In this document: piece by piece, positions 32,721-41,726 of the stretch
How the letters are laid out: each line of letters begins with the position of its first letter
Position numbering within the stretch: the first letter of the stretch is position 1
Assembly (NCBI GenBank): GCA_948330435.1
Contig: CAOJBY010000009.1
Span: 62,001 to 126,000, forward strand
Origin: an uncultured Lachnoclostridium sp.
Lineage (GTDB): Bacteria; Bacillota; Clostridia; Lachnospirales; Lachnospiraceae
DNA: 64,000 nt
Direction: 5' to 3'
The notes under the pieces: model-generated
Told to the model about the DNA's origin: nothing
The model's input: the letters and a program-made list of their open reading frames with translations, nothing else
Databases searched by the model: none
Translations under genes and position numbers: made by a program

Positions 32721-33731
32721 ATGACTCACTTTCAACTACACGGCCCCTCCAAAGGTGGCCATACATTAGTCTCTGACCTGTTCTTAGATGAATATATGCC
32801 AGGTGCTAACGGAGAGTACGTAAAGGTATATCTCTATCTTTTGCGTTGTCTGAAATCAGATGTTCAGGACCTTTCCGTCTCTCTCATTGCTGATAAGTTC
32901 GAACGTACAGAAAGTGATATAAACCGGGCTCTGAAGTACTGGGAGAAAATGCATTTATTAAAGCTGGAATATGATGAATCCAAAGAACTTACAGGCATCC
33001 GGCTGACTGATGAAGAGACCGCTTCTTCCATTCCCTCATCCCATGCCCAAGTTCCCCGGGGCTCTTCCCATTTTGTGCCATTACCTGGCAGGCCTTTCAC
33101 TCAGGAAGAGACGAAACAGCTGCTTTTCATCTGCGAGCAATATTTGGGCAAAACCTTAAGTTCTTCCGAAGTCTCCAAGATTTTGTACTTCCATGATGCT
33201 TTAGGGTTCAGTGCCGATTTAATCGAATATCTGGTGGAATACTGTGTTTCCAAGGGGCATAAAAGTTTACGTTACATAGAGTCTGTTGCAGAAGGATGGC
33301 ATAAGAACGGATATGCCACCGTCAGTCAGGCCAAAGAACAGACAAATCTCTATAACAAAGTATATTTTTCCATACTAAAAGCTTTTGGAATCTCCAATCG
33401 CAATCCGGTAGAAGCAGAGATTACTTATATGGATAAGTGGCTGAAAGAATGGTGCTTTTCCGGAGAATTAATTACAGAAGCATGTAGCCGTACCATGGCC
33501 GCCATCCATCAGCCAAGTTTTGAGTATGCAGATCAGATCTTAAAGCGCTGGAGGGAAAAGTCTGTTACGCATTTATCTGATCTGGAACCCCTGGACAAGC
33601 AGCATCAGACCCGAAAAACTCTGGCAGACACAACTCCCCCCAAAAAAGCTGTTACCACCAACCGGTTTCATAATTTTCCAAAGCATAATTATGACATTCA
33701 GGAACTAGAGAAAAAACTAATTAATCACTGA
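32721..33731 (+). CDS. dnaD: DnaD-domain replication protein
   Basis: A 336-residue primosomal protein of the DnaD family that helps load the replicative helicase. The N-terminal winged-helix domain (VKVYLYLLRCLKSDVQDLSV, IADKFERTESDINRALKYW) is followed by a DnaB_2/DDBH2 domain (~145-240) with the conserved Y-I-E-S-V-A-E-G-W-H-K-N-G-Y. The ATG at 32721 follows AAGGAG; the upstream part of the frame lies in the DnaA-box region. Its stop overlaps the next gene's frame by one base. DnaA boxes upstream suggest DnaA-dependent control. Confidence 0.88.
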   Translation: MTHFQLHGPSKGGHTLVSDLFLDEYMPGANGEYVKVYLYLLRCLKSDVQDLSVSLIADKFERTESDINRALKYWEKMHLLKLEYDESKELTGIRLTDEETASSIPSSHAQVPRGSSHFVPLPGRPFTQEETKQLLFICEQYLGKTLSSSEVSKILYFHDALGFSADLIEYLVEYCVSKGHKSLRYIESVAEGWHKNGYATVSQAKEQTNLYNKVYFSILKAFGISNRNPVEAEITYMDKWLKEWCFSGELITEACSRTMAAIHQPSFEYADQILKRWREKSVTHLSDLEPLDKQHQTRKTLADTTPPKKAVTTNRFHNFPKHNYDIQELEKKLINH

Positions 33732-33745
33732 TGGGAGGAATCCCC

Positions 33746-34720
33746 TTGCCTTTGATGAATGCTCAATACGATGCAATTATGCGTTCCTATGCCAGCAAGC
33801 GGGCTATAAGCCGCAGAGAACTGGAAGAACGGGTCATGAATATACAAAAACAGGTTCCGGAATTATCCTCTTTGGATTCCTCTCTTGCCTCTTTACGAGC
33901 CGGGAAAGTCCGGGCCGCCATAGAGAATGACCCGAAAAAGTTGCATGATTTGGATAAAAAGTTAGCGGAACTTACAGCCGAACGGGAAAGACTTTTGAAA
34001 GCTCATGGCTATACCCTGTCGGATCTGAATCCCTCATACAGCTGTCCTGACTGCCAGGATACCGGCTATATTGGGACAGAAAAATGCCACTGTTTTCTTC
34101 AAGCTGAAATCAATCTCCTTTATCACCAATCACATCTAAAGGAAATTCTTGAACAGGAGAATTTTAATACTTTTTCCTATTCCTGGTACGAGGGTCCGGA
34201 TCGGGAGATTATGAGGCATCACGTAATGGATGCTGAACTTTTTATAGAGTCTTTCGACAGAAAGTTTCAAAATATACTTTTATTAGGAAAAGTCGGCACA
34301 GGTAAAACCTTTCTTTCCAATTGTATAGCAAAGGAATTAATGGACACCGGACACTCTGTAGTGTACCTGACTGCATTTCAGCTGTTTCAGCTTCTTTCCA
34401 AAGTCGTATTCAGCGGGCAAAGCAATCGGGAAGAAGCTTTTCGGCAAACTTATCCTTATGTTTTTGACAGCGATTTACTTATTATTGATGATCTGGGAAC
34501 AGAATTACCCAATTCTTTCACCGTATCCCAGTTTTTTCTGTGTATTAATGAACGAATTCTGCGAAGAAAGTCTACATTGATTTCTTCCAACCTGAATATG
34601 GGTGCATTGGAGGATACTTATTCCGAGCGTATTTTGTCCCGCATCATCAGCAACTATACTATTTTGCAATTCCCCGAGACAGATATTCGAGTTCGGAAGA
34701 AATTGCACAGCCTTACTTAA
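33746..34720 (+). CDS. DnaC/DnaI-type helicase loader ATPase
   Basis: A 324-residue AAA+ ATPase that probably loads DnaB helicase. It has an N-terminal coiled segment, a Cys cluster CPDCQDTGYIGTEKCHC (zinc-binding in loaders of this type), Walker A LLGKVGTGKT, Walker B LLIIDDLG, and sensor region ISSNLN. GGGAGG (33733-33738) fits a TTG start at 33746 best; ATG at 33731 (overlapping the dnaD stop) and ATG at 33755 are alternatives. It forms a dnaD-loader operon. Confidence 0.85.
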   Translation: MPLMNAQYDAIMRSYASKRAISRRELEERVMNIQKQVPELSSLDSSLASLRAGKVRAAIENDPKKLHDLDKKLAELTAERERLLKAHGYTLSDLNPSYSCPDCQDTGYIGTEKCHCFLQAEINLLYHQSHLKEILEQENFNTFSYSWYEGPDREIMRHHVMDAELFIESFDRKFQNILLLGKVGTGKTFLSNCIAKELMDTGHSVVYLTAFQLFQLLSKVVFSGQSNREEAFRQTYPYVFDSDLLIIDDLGTELPNSFTVSQFFLCINERILRRKSTLISSNLNMGALEDTYSERILSRIISNYTILQFPETDIRVRKKLHSLT

Positions 34721-34743
34721 CATACCAAACGGAGGACATGATT

Positions 34744-35931
34744 ATGTTACAACGCAGCCAGCGTGTACTGGAAACAATTCCTGTAGGCTCCCTTGGCCTC
34801 ATCCCCCTGAAAAGTTCTCAGCAGCTTGGACAGCAGGTCAATGATTATCTGGTAAAATGGCGTCACTCCAGTGAACTGGAGCACAAATCCAATATTGCCT
34901 TTACCGGTTATGAACGGGATTCTTATTTAATCGAAGCCCAAACTCCCCGGTTTGGTTCCGGCGAGGCAAAAGGAACCCTTGCCGATTCCGTGAGGGGAAA
35001 TGATCTTTATCTGCTTGTAGATGTCTGCAATTACAGTCTGACCTATAACCTCTACGGACACACCAATCATATGTCACCGGACGATCATTTTCAGGATCTG
35101 AAGCGGGTAATTGCTGCCATTGGCGGAAAGGCCCGTCGTATTACCGTAATTATGCCTTACCTCTATGAAAGCCGTCAGCACAAGCGTACAGCCCGGGAAT
35201 CCCTGGATTGTGCTCTTGCCCTTCAAGAACTGGTGGAAATGGGTGTTGAAAATATTCTTACCTTTGAAGCCCATGATCCCCGGGTACAGAACGCAATTCC
35301 GCTTCACGGTTTTGAGACCATTACCTCTGCTTATCAGATGGTAAAAGGACTTCTTGGAAGCGTATCGGATCTGCAATTAGATAGTGAACATATGCTGGTA
35401 ATCAGCCCTGACGAGGGGGGAATGTCCCGGGCCGTTTATCTGGCCAATGTTCTGGGACTGGATATGGGTATGTTTTACAAGAGACGTGATTATACAAAGC
35501 TTGTAAAAGGGCGAAACCCTATTATCGCCCACGAATTCTTGGGAAGTGACATCGAAGGAAAGGATATGATCATTGTTGATGATATGATTTCCTCCGGAGA
35601 CAGTATTTTGGAAGTTGCAAACGAACTAAAAGCCCGAAAAGCCAATCGCATCTTCGTGTTCTCCACTTTTGGCCTTTTCACCAATGGTCTGGATGTATTT
35701 GACAAAGCCTATGAGGATGGTGTCATATCCAAAGTGCTGACTACCAATCTTATATACCAGACACCAGAACTTCTGGAACGTCCTTATTATGTCAATTGTG
35801 ACATGAGCAAATATATTGCCCTGCTTATTGACACCCTAAATCATGACGTATCCATCAGCGAATTGTTGGATCCCTATGAGCGTATTCAGGCACTTGTGAA
35901 GAAATATCAGGAAAGTCATTCCATACTATAA
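34744..35931 (+). CDS. prs: Ribose-phosphate pyrophosphokinase, long form
   Basis: A 395-residue PRPP synthetase, longer than the ~315-residue common form because of an N-terminal extension and insertions. PRPP-binding VDDMISSGDSI and EAHDPRVQNAI (FEAHD replaces the usual DLHxxQIQGFF) are clear; the flexible loop reads MPYLYESRQHKRTARESLD in place of YARQDRK. It supplies PRPP for nucleotides and NAD salvage (pncB at 3.3 kb, upp at 55.6 kb). GGAGG lies 8 bases before the ATG at 34744; an ATG at 34738 is too close. Allosteric properties may differ from class I enzymes. Confidence 0.88.
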   Translation: MLQRSQRVLETIPVGSLGLIPLKSSQQLGQQVNDYLVKWRHSSELEHKSNIAFTGYERDSYLIEAQTPRFGSGEAKGTLADSVRGNDLYLLVDVCNYSLTYNLYGHTNHMSPDDHFQDLKRVIAAIGGKARRITVIMPYLYESRQHKRTARESLDCALALQELVEMGVENILTFEAHDPRVQNAIPLHGFETITSAYQMVKGLLGSVSDLQLDSEHMLVISPDEGGMSRAVYLANVLGLDMGMFYKRRDYTKLVKGRNPIIAHEFLGSDIEGKDMIIVDDMISSGDSILEVANELKARKANRIFVFSTFGLFTNGLDVFDKAYEDGVISKVLTTNLIYQTPELLERPYYVNCDMSKYIALLIDTLNHDVSISELLDPYERIQALVKKYQESHSIL

Positions 35932-35963
35932 AAGCATTTCAAGCTTCCTGACAAGAAAAAATA

Positions 35964-36009
35964 AGAGAGGGCACCAAATCACTTTCGACATTGGGTGCTC
36001 TCTCTTTTT
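35964..36009. terminator. Bidirectional terminator prs / response regulator
   Basis: AGAGAGGGCACC and GGGTGCTCTCTCT arms, loop of 18 bases, T's at 36005-36009. Confidence 0.75.
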
Positions 36010-36024
36010 ACGCAGCCTACCGTA

Positions 36025-36714
36025 TTATACTTTAAAGCGATATCCCACTCCCCATATAGTCTCAATATATTGAGGCTTCGTAGAATTAAATTCTATCTTT
36101 TCACGAATCTTTTTAATATGCACCGTTACTGTGGCAATATCCCCTACCGAATCCATATCCCAAATCCTGCGGAACAACTCTTCTTTCGTAAATACATGAT
36201 TGGGATTCTCTGCCAGAAAAGTAAGCAGGTCAAATTCTCTGGAAGTAAAATTCTTCTCCTCTCCGTTAACCCACACACGACGGGCTGTTTTATCAATCTT
36301 AATTCCACGAATCTCAATCACTGCATTCTCTCTTATATTGCTGCTAACCAGCCGTTCATAACGGGTAAGGTGTGCTTTCACACGAGCCACCAATTCGCTG
36401 GGGCTAAAAGGCTTGGTCATATAGTCATCTGCTCCCAGGCCAAGTCCCCGGATTTTATCGATGTCGTCCTTTTTGGCAGAAACCATAATAATAGGTGTAT
36501 TTTTTGCTTCCCGTAATTGACGGCAAATCTCAAATCCGTCTATACCTGGCAGCATCAAGTCCAAAATCACCAATTGAAAGTCCTCATCCAGAGCCCGCTT
36601 AAGCCCTGTGGTCCCTTCCCCCTCAATGTCCACTTCAAATCCACTCAGCTCAAGATAGTCTTTCTCCAGATCTGCTATGGATTCTTCATCCTCTATAATT
36701 AATATTCTGCTCAT
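36025..36714 (-). CDS. OmpR-type response regulator
   Basis: A 229-residue regulator: receiver domain with IIEDEESIAD, phosphoacceptor in LVILDLMLPGIDG and MTKPFSP; winged helix with FTSREFDLLTFLAENP and VTVHIKKIREK. Its start overlaps the stop of the kinase gene by 4 bases. Kinase-first order (kinase, then regulator) is the reverse of the pair at 8.5-10.7 kb. Target genes unknown. Confidence 0.93.
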   Translation of the reverse strand: MSRILIIEDEESIADLEKDYLELSGFEVDIEGEGTTGLKRALDEDFQLVILDLMLPGIDGFEICRQLREAKNTPIIMVSAKKDDIDKIRGLGLGADDYMTKPFSPSELVARVKAHLTRYERLVSSNIRENAVIEIRGIKIDKTARRVWVNGEEKNFTSREFDLLTFLAENPNHVFTKEELFRRIWDMDSVGDIATVTVHIKKIREKIEFNSTKPQYIETIWGVGYRFKV

Positions 36715-37808
36715 GTTACCGGAACCTCCTGATATTTTCTAAGAACAAAGTACATGACTGTCCCTGTATGCTCTTTACTGGTTGCCCAAACCTGTCCGCC
36801 ATGATCTTCAATAATTTTTTTCACAATGGACAACCCGATGCCGCTTCCGCCTTTCGAAGAATTGCGTGATGCATCAGCTCGATAAAACCGATCAAAAATC
36901 TGTGGCAGGTCTTTGGCTCCAATCCCTTTTCCGTTATCTTCAATCTCAACCTGTATAAAATCACCAACATCCTTCACACGGATGTTCACCATTCCCCTGG
37001 GCTTGTCAATATATTTTATGGAATTTCCCACAATATTATTGATGACACGCTTAATCTGCTCCACATCCGCAATAACCAGAACCTCCTCATCTACATAGTT
37101 AAAATAGGATAATTCGATATTCTGTTCCTCCAGTTCTATGGAAAGATCCTCTATACAGTCTGCAAAGTATGCATTTACATTGATCTTCTCAAAAGTATAA
37201 GGGATACGGTTCGTGTCAATCTTTGAATAAAAGCTCAATTCATTAATAAGCCGATCCATATCATTTGCTTTATTATAAATGGTGCGAATATACTTTTCCT
37301 GTTTTTCCGGTGTATCCGCCACCCCATCCATCAATCCCTCTACATACCCCTTAACCGCCGCAATAGGAGTCTTCAAATCATGGGAAATATTGCTGATTAG
37401 CTCCTTATTCTGGCGTTCAGATTCTACTTTTTCCTCTGCAGACTCCTTAAGCCTTCTGCGCATCTCTTCAAAATCCGTACAGAGTTCACCAATCTCATCA
37501 TCTCCCCCTGCCGGCATTTCAAAATCCAGATTCCCCTCTGTAATCTTTTTCGTCGCAACCTGCAAATGATGAAGAGGTGTCACAATGCTTCTATAGATCC
37601 ATGCAGTCAGAAGCACGCTGGTAAAGATCAGTATCAAAATAATGGTCAGAATCATATCCAGAAGCAGTGCTTCCACCTCTACTCCATATGTGGCTTTTAT
37701 ACCACTAATCTGATATCGTCCAAAACCGAAAAAGGCTGCTCCCGTAAAAATAACCGGAACCAGTATCAACGTAAGAAATGTAATAATTAATTTTGTTCGA
37801 AGCTTCAT
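36711..37808 (-). CDS. Sensor histidine kinase
   Basis: A 365-residue membrane kinase with two membrane segments (about 9-27 and 51-72) and a very short external loop, suggesting intramembrane or protein-partner sensing. Then HAMP (TPLHHLQVATKKI), His143 in ISHDLKTPIAA, N box (VNNIVGNSIKY-like, here INNIVGNSIKY), and G box GGSGIGLSIV. Promoter TTTACA/TATAAT just upstream. BceS-like short-loop kinases often sense cell-envelope stress through an ABC partner, but none is adjacent here. Confidence 0.92.
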   Translation of the reverse strand: MKLRTKLIITFLTLILVPVIFTGAAFFGFGRYQISGIKATYGVEVEALLLDMILTIILILIFTSVLLTAWIYRSIVTPLHHLQVATKKITEGNLDFEMPAGGDDEIGELCTDFEEMRRRLKESAEEKVESERQNKELISNISHDLKTPIAAVKGYVEGLMDGVADTPEKQEKYIRTIYNKANDMDRLINELSFYSKIDTNRIPYTFEKINVNAYFADCIEDLSIELEEQNIELSYFNYVDEEVLVIADVEQIKRVINNIVGNSIKYIDKPRGMVNIRVKDVGDFIQVEIEDNGKGIGAKDLPQIFDRFYRADASRNSSKGGSGIGLSIVKKIIEDHGGQVWATSKEHTGTVMYFVLRKYQEVPVT

Positions 37809-37817
37809 AATAATTAT

Positions 37818-37847
37818 ATTATAGCATGGATATTGAAAGCTTGTAAA
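37818..37847 (-). promoter_or_regulatory. Promoter of the kinase-regulator operon
   Basis: TTTACA (37842-37847) and TATAAT (37818-37823), 18-base spacer, immediately before the kinase start. Confidence 0.65.
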
Positions 37848-37912
37848 AAAAGTATTATAAAAAATCTAAATTTTTTCTAAATTTTTTACAAAGCTTTCCC
37901 ATCATCACAAAA

Positions 37913-37958
37913 GGGGATATGGAAAAATCATCTAATTAAATGATTTTACCACATCCCC
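37913..37958 (-). terminator. Terminator of the PfoR-like gene
   Basis: GGGGAT/ATCCCC outer stem and AAATCAT/ATGATTT inner stem, followed by TTTTG on the minus strand. Confidence 0.6.
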
Positions 37959-37981
37959 TCCAAAGCCTGTCTTTACTGCTT

Positions 37982-39046
37982 CTATAGATCCAGCTTCATA
38001 TCCCCATACCGAATCCAGCCCCTTTTTCTCATAAATTCGGAGATCGCCAGAGTCAATATGGCCGGAAGAACGAAATGCATAACAAGAATCTTAACGAGTG
38101 TCACCGCAGGGCCATCTATAGGTGCCATAACCTGCCAGGTCATAATCTGCCCTACCAATCCGCAGGTTCCCATACCAGATCCGGACGCATTACTCTGCAT
38201 GTTCATGAGCATTGTTCCAATTGGTCCCAGAACAGCACTAGAAAGAATAGCCGGAATCCAGATGACCGGTCGACGGACAATATTGGGTACCTGCAACATA
38301 GAGGTTCCCAGTCCCTGTGCTAGAAGACCGCCGGTTCTATTCTCACGCCAACTTGCCACGGCAAAACCTACCATATTGCAGCAACAGCCAATAGTTGCCG
38401 CACCTGCTGCAATCCCGGACAAATTCAGGATAATTCCAAGAGCCGCTGAACTAATGGGCAGCGTGAGAATCATTCCCATCAAAACAGATACAACAATTCC
38501 CATCAGGAACGGCTGCTGAATTGTTCCCCAATTGATAAGTGCTCCCAACGCCCCCATAAAGCTACTGATAGGCGGTCCCAAAATCAGGCCTACTACAGAA
38601 CCGGATAAAATTACTGTAAGAGGTGTTACCAGAATATCAATCTTCGTTTTTCCGGACACCAGATGCCCAAGTTCAATTCCCACCAGGGCTGCGATAAAAG
38701 CACCCAGTGGCTCCCCCGGGCCAGACAAAACAATGGCTCCATCTACCAAAACCTTTCCGGCTAAAATATTGGATGCAAAGCCTCCCATCATACCGGCGGT
38801 AGCCGCAGCCAGAACCACCAGGGGGCTTTCTTTGAATTTACAGGCCGTACCCACACCAATTCCTGCACCTGTAACAGCGGCCGCCATCTTTCCAAAGAAA
38901 TAAATGGTATCTCCAACACCGCCGCCTATCAGAAGTCCAACCTGTTGAATGATCGTACCCGTCAAAAGAGTGGCAAACAGTCCCAGGGCCATACCGCTTA
39001 ATCCGTCAATAAAAATATGATTACATATCTTTTTCAATTTTTCCAT
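37982..39046 (-). CDS. PfoR/PTS_EIIC_2-like membrane protein, candidate NiaR target
   Basis: A 354-residue polytopic membrane protein with about 8-10 hydrophobic segments rich in Gly, resembling the PfoR/COG3641 branch of PTS EIIC-like proteins. It has no EIIA or EIIB part and no phosphorylatable Cys/His domain. FATLLTGTIIQQVG, LVTPLTVILSGSVVGL and HFVLPAILTLAISEFMRKRG are typical of that branch. The ATG at 39046 follows GAGGAG. It sits directly after niaR but has its own promoter (39098-39126) with a palindrome matching the one at pncB. I infer a link to niacin or a related compound, perhaps transport; function is otherwise unknown. Confidence 0.65.
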   Translation of the reverse strand: MEKLKKICNHIFIDGLSGMALGLFATLLTGTIIQQVGLLIGGGVGDTIYFFGKMAAAVTGAGIGVGTACKFKESPLVVLAAATAGMMGGFASNILAGKVLVDGAIVLSGPGEPLGAFIAALVGIELGHLVSGKTKIDILVTPLTVILSGSVVGLILGPPISSFMGALGALINWGTIQQPFLMGIVVSVLMGMILTLPISSAALGIILNLSGIAAGAATIGCCCNMVGFAVASWRENRTGGLLAQGLGTSMLQVPNIVRRPVIWIPAILSSAVLGPIGTMLMNMQSNASGSGMGTCGLVGQIMTWQVMAPIDGPAVTLVKILVMHFVLPAILTLAISEFMRKRGWIRYGDMKLDL

Positions 39047-39071
39047 AACCGCTCCTCTTTTCATCTGTAAT

Positions 39072-39086
39072 GTCAACTGTCTTGTC
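39072..39086 (-). promoter_or_regulatory. Candidate NiaR operator before the PfoR-like gene
   Basis: The minus strand reads GACAAGACAGTTGAC, 14 of 15 bases identical to the pncB site (3309-3323); the shared core TGACAAGACAGTTG is exact. It lies just downstream of the -10 box, as at pncB. Confidence 0.6.
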
Positions 39087-39097
39087 AGACGATCAGG

Positions 39098-39126
39098 AGC
39101 ATATCACATTTCATGCAGGAAGTCAA
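39098..39126 (-). promoter_or_regulatory. Promoter of the PfoR-like gene
   Basis: TTGACT (39121-39126) and TATGCT (39098-39103) with a 17-base spacer; the -35 overlaps the niaR stop codon. Confidence 0.6.
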
Positions 39127-39653
39127 CCCATCAGGTATCCTTTCCTGTTTAATTCACACTCTATTTTCTCCAGAGAACCTTCATCCTTTGCCACAATCGT
39201 GTGATAGTGAATATCCTCTGTCAGCTCTTTTAGTGGTTTCGCCCCATTACTTTGCATCTTCCGATAAAATTCATCCGCATCCTGTCGGCTTGCTATAATA
39301 AGGTCTACAGCTATCTGCCCATAAAGCTCATGTTCCACCACCACATCCAGAACCTTTCCTCCCATATCCACAATGGTGTAGAACTCATCCAATACCTGCT
39401 CCGTTGTATGGCGGACACAGATGGTCTTTTTACTCTCTTCTGCCTCTCTTTCCGGTTCAAACAAAAGGTATCCTTTGTTGGTAGAAAGAATATTCTTATT
39501 AACCGCCCGCAAAAGTGCCACATCCTGCACAATAACCTGACGACTCACCCTAAGTCTTTTTGCCAGTTCTGTTCCCGATATAGGCACATTACTGTCCGCC
39601 AGCATGTGTATAATTTTCTCTCTCCTCTGTTCTCCGTCCAATGGCTTTTCCAT
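39123..39653 (-). CDS. niaR: NiaR-type transcriptional repressor (3H domain)
   Basis: A 176-residue regulator with an N-terminal helix-turn-helix (ISGTELAKRLRVSRQVIVQDVALLR) given here only by its limits, residues ~24-48, and a C-terminal 3H domain with the metal/ligand His in VRHTTEQ, VVEHELYGQI and EDIHYHTIVA. NiaR senses nicotinic acid and represses niacin salvage and uptake genes in Firmicutes. AAGGTGG lies five bases before the ATG at 39653; an ATG three codons earlier (39662) is too close to it. Likely targets in this window are pncB and the adjacent membrane gene. Confidence 0.9.
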   Translation of the reverse strand: MEKPLDGEQRREKIIHMLADSNVPISGTELAKRLRVSRQVIVQDVALLRAVNKNILSTNKGYLLFEPEREAEESKKTICVRHTTEQVLDEFYTIVDMGGKVLDVVVEHELYGQIAVDLIIASRQDADEFYRKMQSNGAKPLKELTEDIHYHTIVAKDEGSLEKIECELNRKGYLMG

Positions 39654-39689
39654 ACATTCCACCTTCCTACTCTTAGCCCTATCCGATCC

Positions 39690-41420
39690 TTAATCGCCAT
39701 TCCACTGTTTCTTTCGCTCTGGCGACATCATCACCGTACCGCTTCCTTCATATACTACCTCATATCCCCGTTCTTTAAAAGGCTTTGACAGATCACATTC
39801 CAGAAAGATATCTGCCCAGTGGGCCATATAAATAACGTTCGGAAACTTATCCGGATGCAGCGCATAATAGTCATGAATATAGGTGCTGTTCTCATGTACC
39901 TGCCATGTGGAATAATTACCGCATTCCGCATCCGTATAAAGGTAAATCCAGGGGGCCACTCCCACAACCATCAGCTTATCCTCTTTCGTAAGCTCCAGGC
40001 TATCCAGATCATCCAATACTTCTTCGTACCACCGGGCTGTCTTCTCCGTTGTATACACTCCTTTTAAGGGCCCTCTCTCCATTCTCTGAGTAAGTAAAGG
40101 CATAGGCTCATCACCGCAGGTGTAAGTCATTCTCAGATAAAATCCCCCCATAAATTGCAACAATACCACCAGGCAGGCAAGCACCCTCCCCGTCTTGCAC
40201 AAAGCACTTCGGTCTATTTCTTTCATCCACCCGGCAACAAATAAAAGCCCCACACAGGAGCAAAGACTGTAGGCTGCACTGATATTCACAATTCCCGTAT
40301 TGGAGGCATACTGTACAATCATAGTAAAGAACATTGCAGGCAAATACCAGCCATAGAACAATCGCCGTTCTTTATTTTTTGTGACAAAGTAGGCCTCCAG
40401 GCTCCAGAATGCCAAAGGAAGCATCTGATAATTAATCGGAATATGCTTGGCAATAAATCCATAATAAATCAGGCTGGGAATAACCGCCAGGGAAGTCAGG
40501 ATCATATATGTCACACTATGTTCATAACGCTTTCGGTCCAGCATAGTTGCCAGGTAAATGAGCCCCAAACCATAAAACATATAGCGATAGCTTTTAAAAA
40601 TCAGTTCAAAATATCGTATTGTTTTATACACAAATCCGCCATTCTCATGTTCCGAATCTCCTATAATATGGGGCACATTGGCAAACAATTCCTGAAGAGT
40701 CCCTCGTTGAAATACAAACAGCAAAAAAAACACAAGAATAATCCCGGCTCCCAAAGTCATCCATAAAAAGTTTTTGAAAGCAAGAACCCCCTCGGGCTCT
40801 TGCCTCTTTCCACGCTTTTCTATGGTTACACCCAGACAAATCAAGCCATAAATTAAATACATAACAAGTGCAAAGGGATTGGCTAAAACAATCACCGCCA
40901 TTAAAATTCCGCAAAGGAGAAACTCTGGCACGGAATGTTCCATTTGAGCAGATAGAACAGCCAGCAACAGCGTCAGTATACCAAATTCAATGGAATTATA
41001 GGACAAGGCACAGATACCAAAAGGCACAAACAACAAGAACAAAAGGGCCGGCCCATAGGACACCATTCCTCTGCGTTGAAAACGTAAGTATAGCAGCACC
41101 GTAATCATGCCTTCAAATATCAGATACAGAAAACGGCTTGCCACAACAATTCCTTCGGTTGATCCCATGACCACACGAATAAGGCTGTAAATAGGGTGCA
41201 GTAAAAAGCCGCAAAGCTGCTGTGTTGGATTCCATTCATCAATCAGCACCTTTTCCCCTCGGAATATCCGCTCCGATGTTCCAATATAGTACACTTCATC
41301 TGCCGTATTGAAAGCATAAAAACTACGTCTGATCAGCAGAAGTTCTATCAAAACAAACAGACAGACAAAAATCAGGTGCTGCATCCTTTTTCGGTCTTCT
41401 GCCTTTTTATCTTTTACCAT
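39690..41420 (-). CDS. Polytopic membrane protein, GT-C glycosyltransferase-like
   Basis: A 576-residue protein with about 10-11 membrane segments and a soluble C-terminal domain (~430-576). An acidic first external loop (FNTADEVYYIG, DEWNPTQQL) after TM1 is the hallmark layout of GT-C enzymes such as ArnT/PMT, which use lipid-linked sugars. I do not recognise the specific family. It follows a small coiled-coil gene by 4 bases. A role in decorating wall polymers or lipids is plausible. Confidence 0.55.
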   Translation of the reverse strand: MVKDKKAEDRKRMQHLIFVCLFVLIELLLIRRSFYAFNTADEVYYIGTSERIFRGEKVLIDEWNPTQQLCGFLLHPIYSLIRVVMGSTEGIVVASRFLYLIFEGMITVLLYLRFQRRGMVSYGPALLFLLFVPFGICALSYNSIEFGILTLLLAVLSAQMEHSVPEFLLCGILMAVIVLANPFALVMYLIYGLICLGVTIEKRGKRQEPEGVLAFKNFLWMTLGAGIILVFFLLFVFQRGTLQELFANVPHIIGDSEHENGGFVYKTIRYFELIFKSYRYMFYGLGLIYLATMLDRKRYEHSVTYMILTSLAVIPSLIYYGFIAKHIPINYQMLPLAFWSLEAYFVTKNKERRLFYGWYLPAMFFTMIVQYASNTGIVNISAAYSLCSCVGLLFVAGWMKEIDRSALCKTGRVLACLVVLLQFMGGFYLRMTYTCGDEPMPLLTQRMERGPLKGVYTTEKTARWYEEVLDDLDSLELTKEDKLMVVGVAPWIYLYTDAECGNYSTWQVHENSTYIHDYYALHPDKFPNVIYMAHWADIFLECDLSKPFKERGYEVVYEGSGTVMMSPERKKQWNGD

Positions 41421-41424
41421 TTTC

Positions 41425-41697
41425 TTATTGCTCTTTCTTTTCCTCCAGTGCCCTTTCCACCTGTATCTTAAGGGCTGTTGCCTGTTCCGTAATCCGGTTC
41501 AACTCATCCTGTATCAGACGCAGCTCTCTTTGTCTGGCCTCTTTTGCTTCCTGGAGCTTTTTTTCATAAAGTGCTTTCTGTTCCTCCCGAATCTGCTGCT
41601 TTACTCGTTCCGTCCGTTCCTTTTCCTGCTTCTTCATCTGTTCTTTCAAACGGCTTACATTATCCTTATATAATTGCTCCAGCTGATGAACCTTCAT
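41425..41697 (-). CDS. Small coiled-coil protein of unknown function
   Basis: A 90-residue, highly charged protein (Lys/Glu/Gln/Arg) predicted to be one long helix with heptad-like spacing. No signal peptide or membrane segment. AAAGGAAG precedes the ATG. It is co-transcribed with the GT-C-like gene (4-base gap) and lies 29 bases after the aldolase gene. Not recognised. Confidence 0.6.
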   Translation of the reverse strand: MKVHQLEQLYKDNVSRLKEQMKKQEKERTERVKQQIREEQKALYEKKLQEAKEARQRELRLIQDELNRITEQATALKIQVERALEEKKEQ

Positions 41698-41726
41698 GTT
41701 CCGCTTCCTTTCTTATTCAAAAACTC

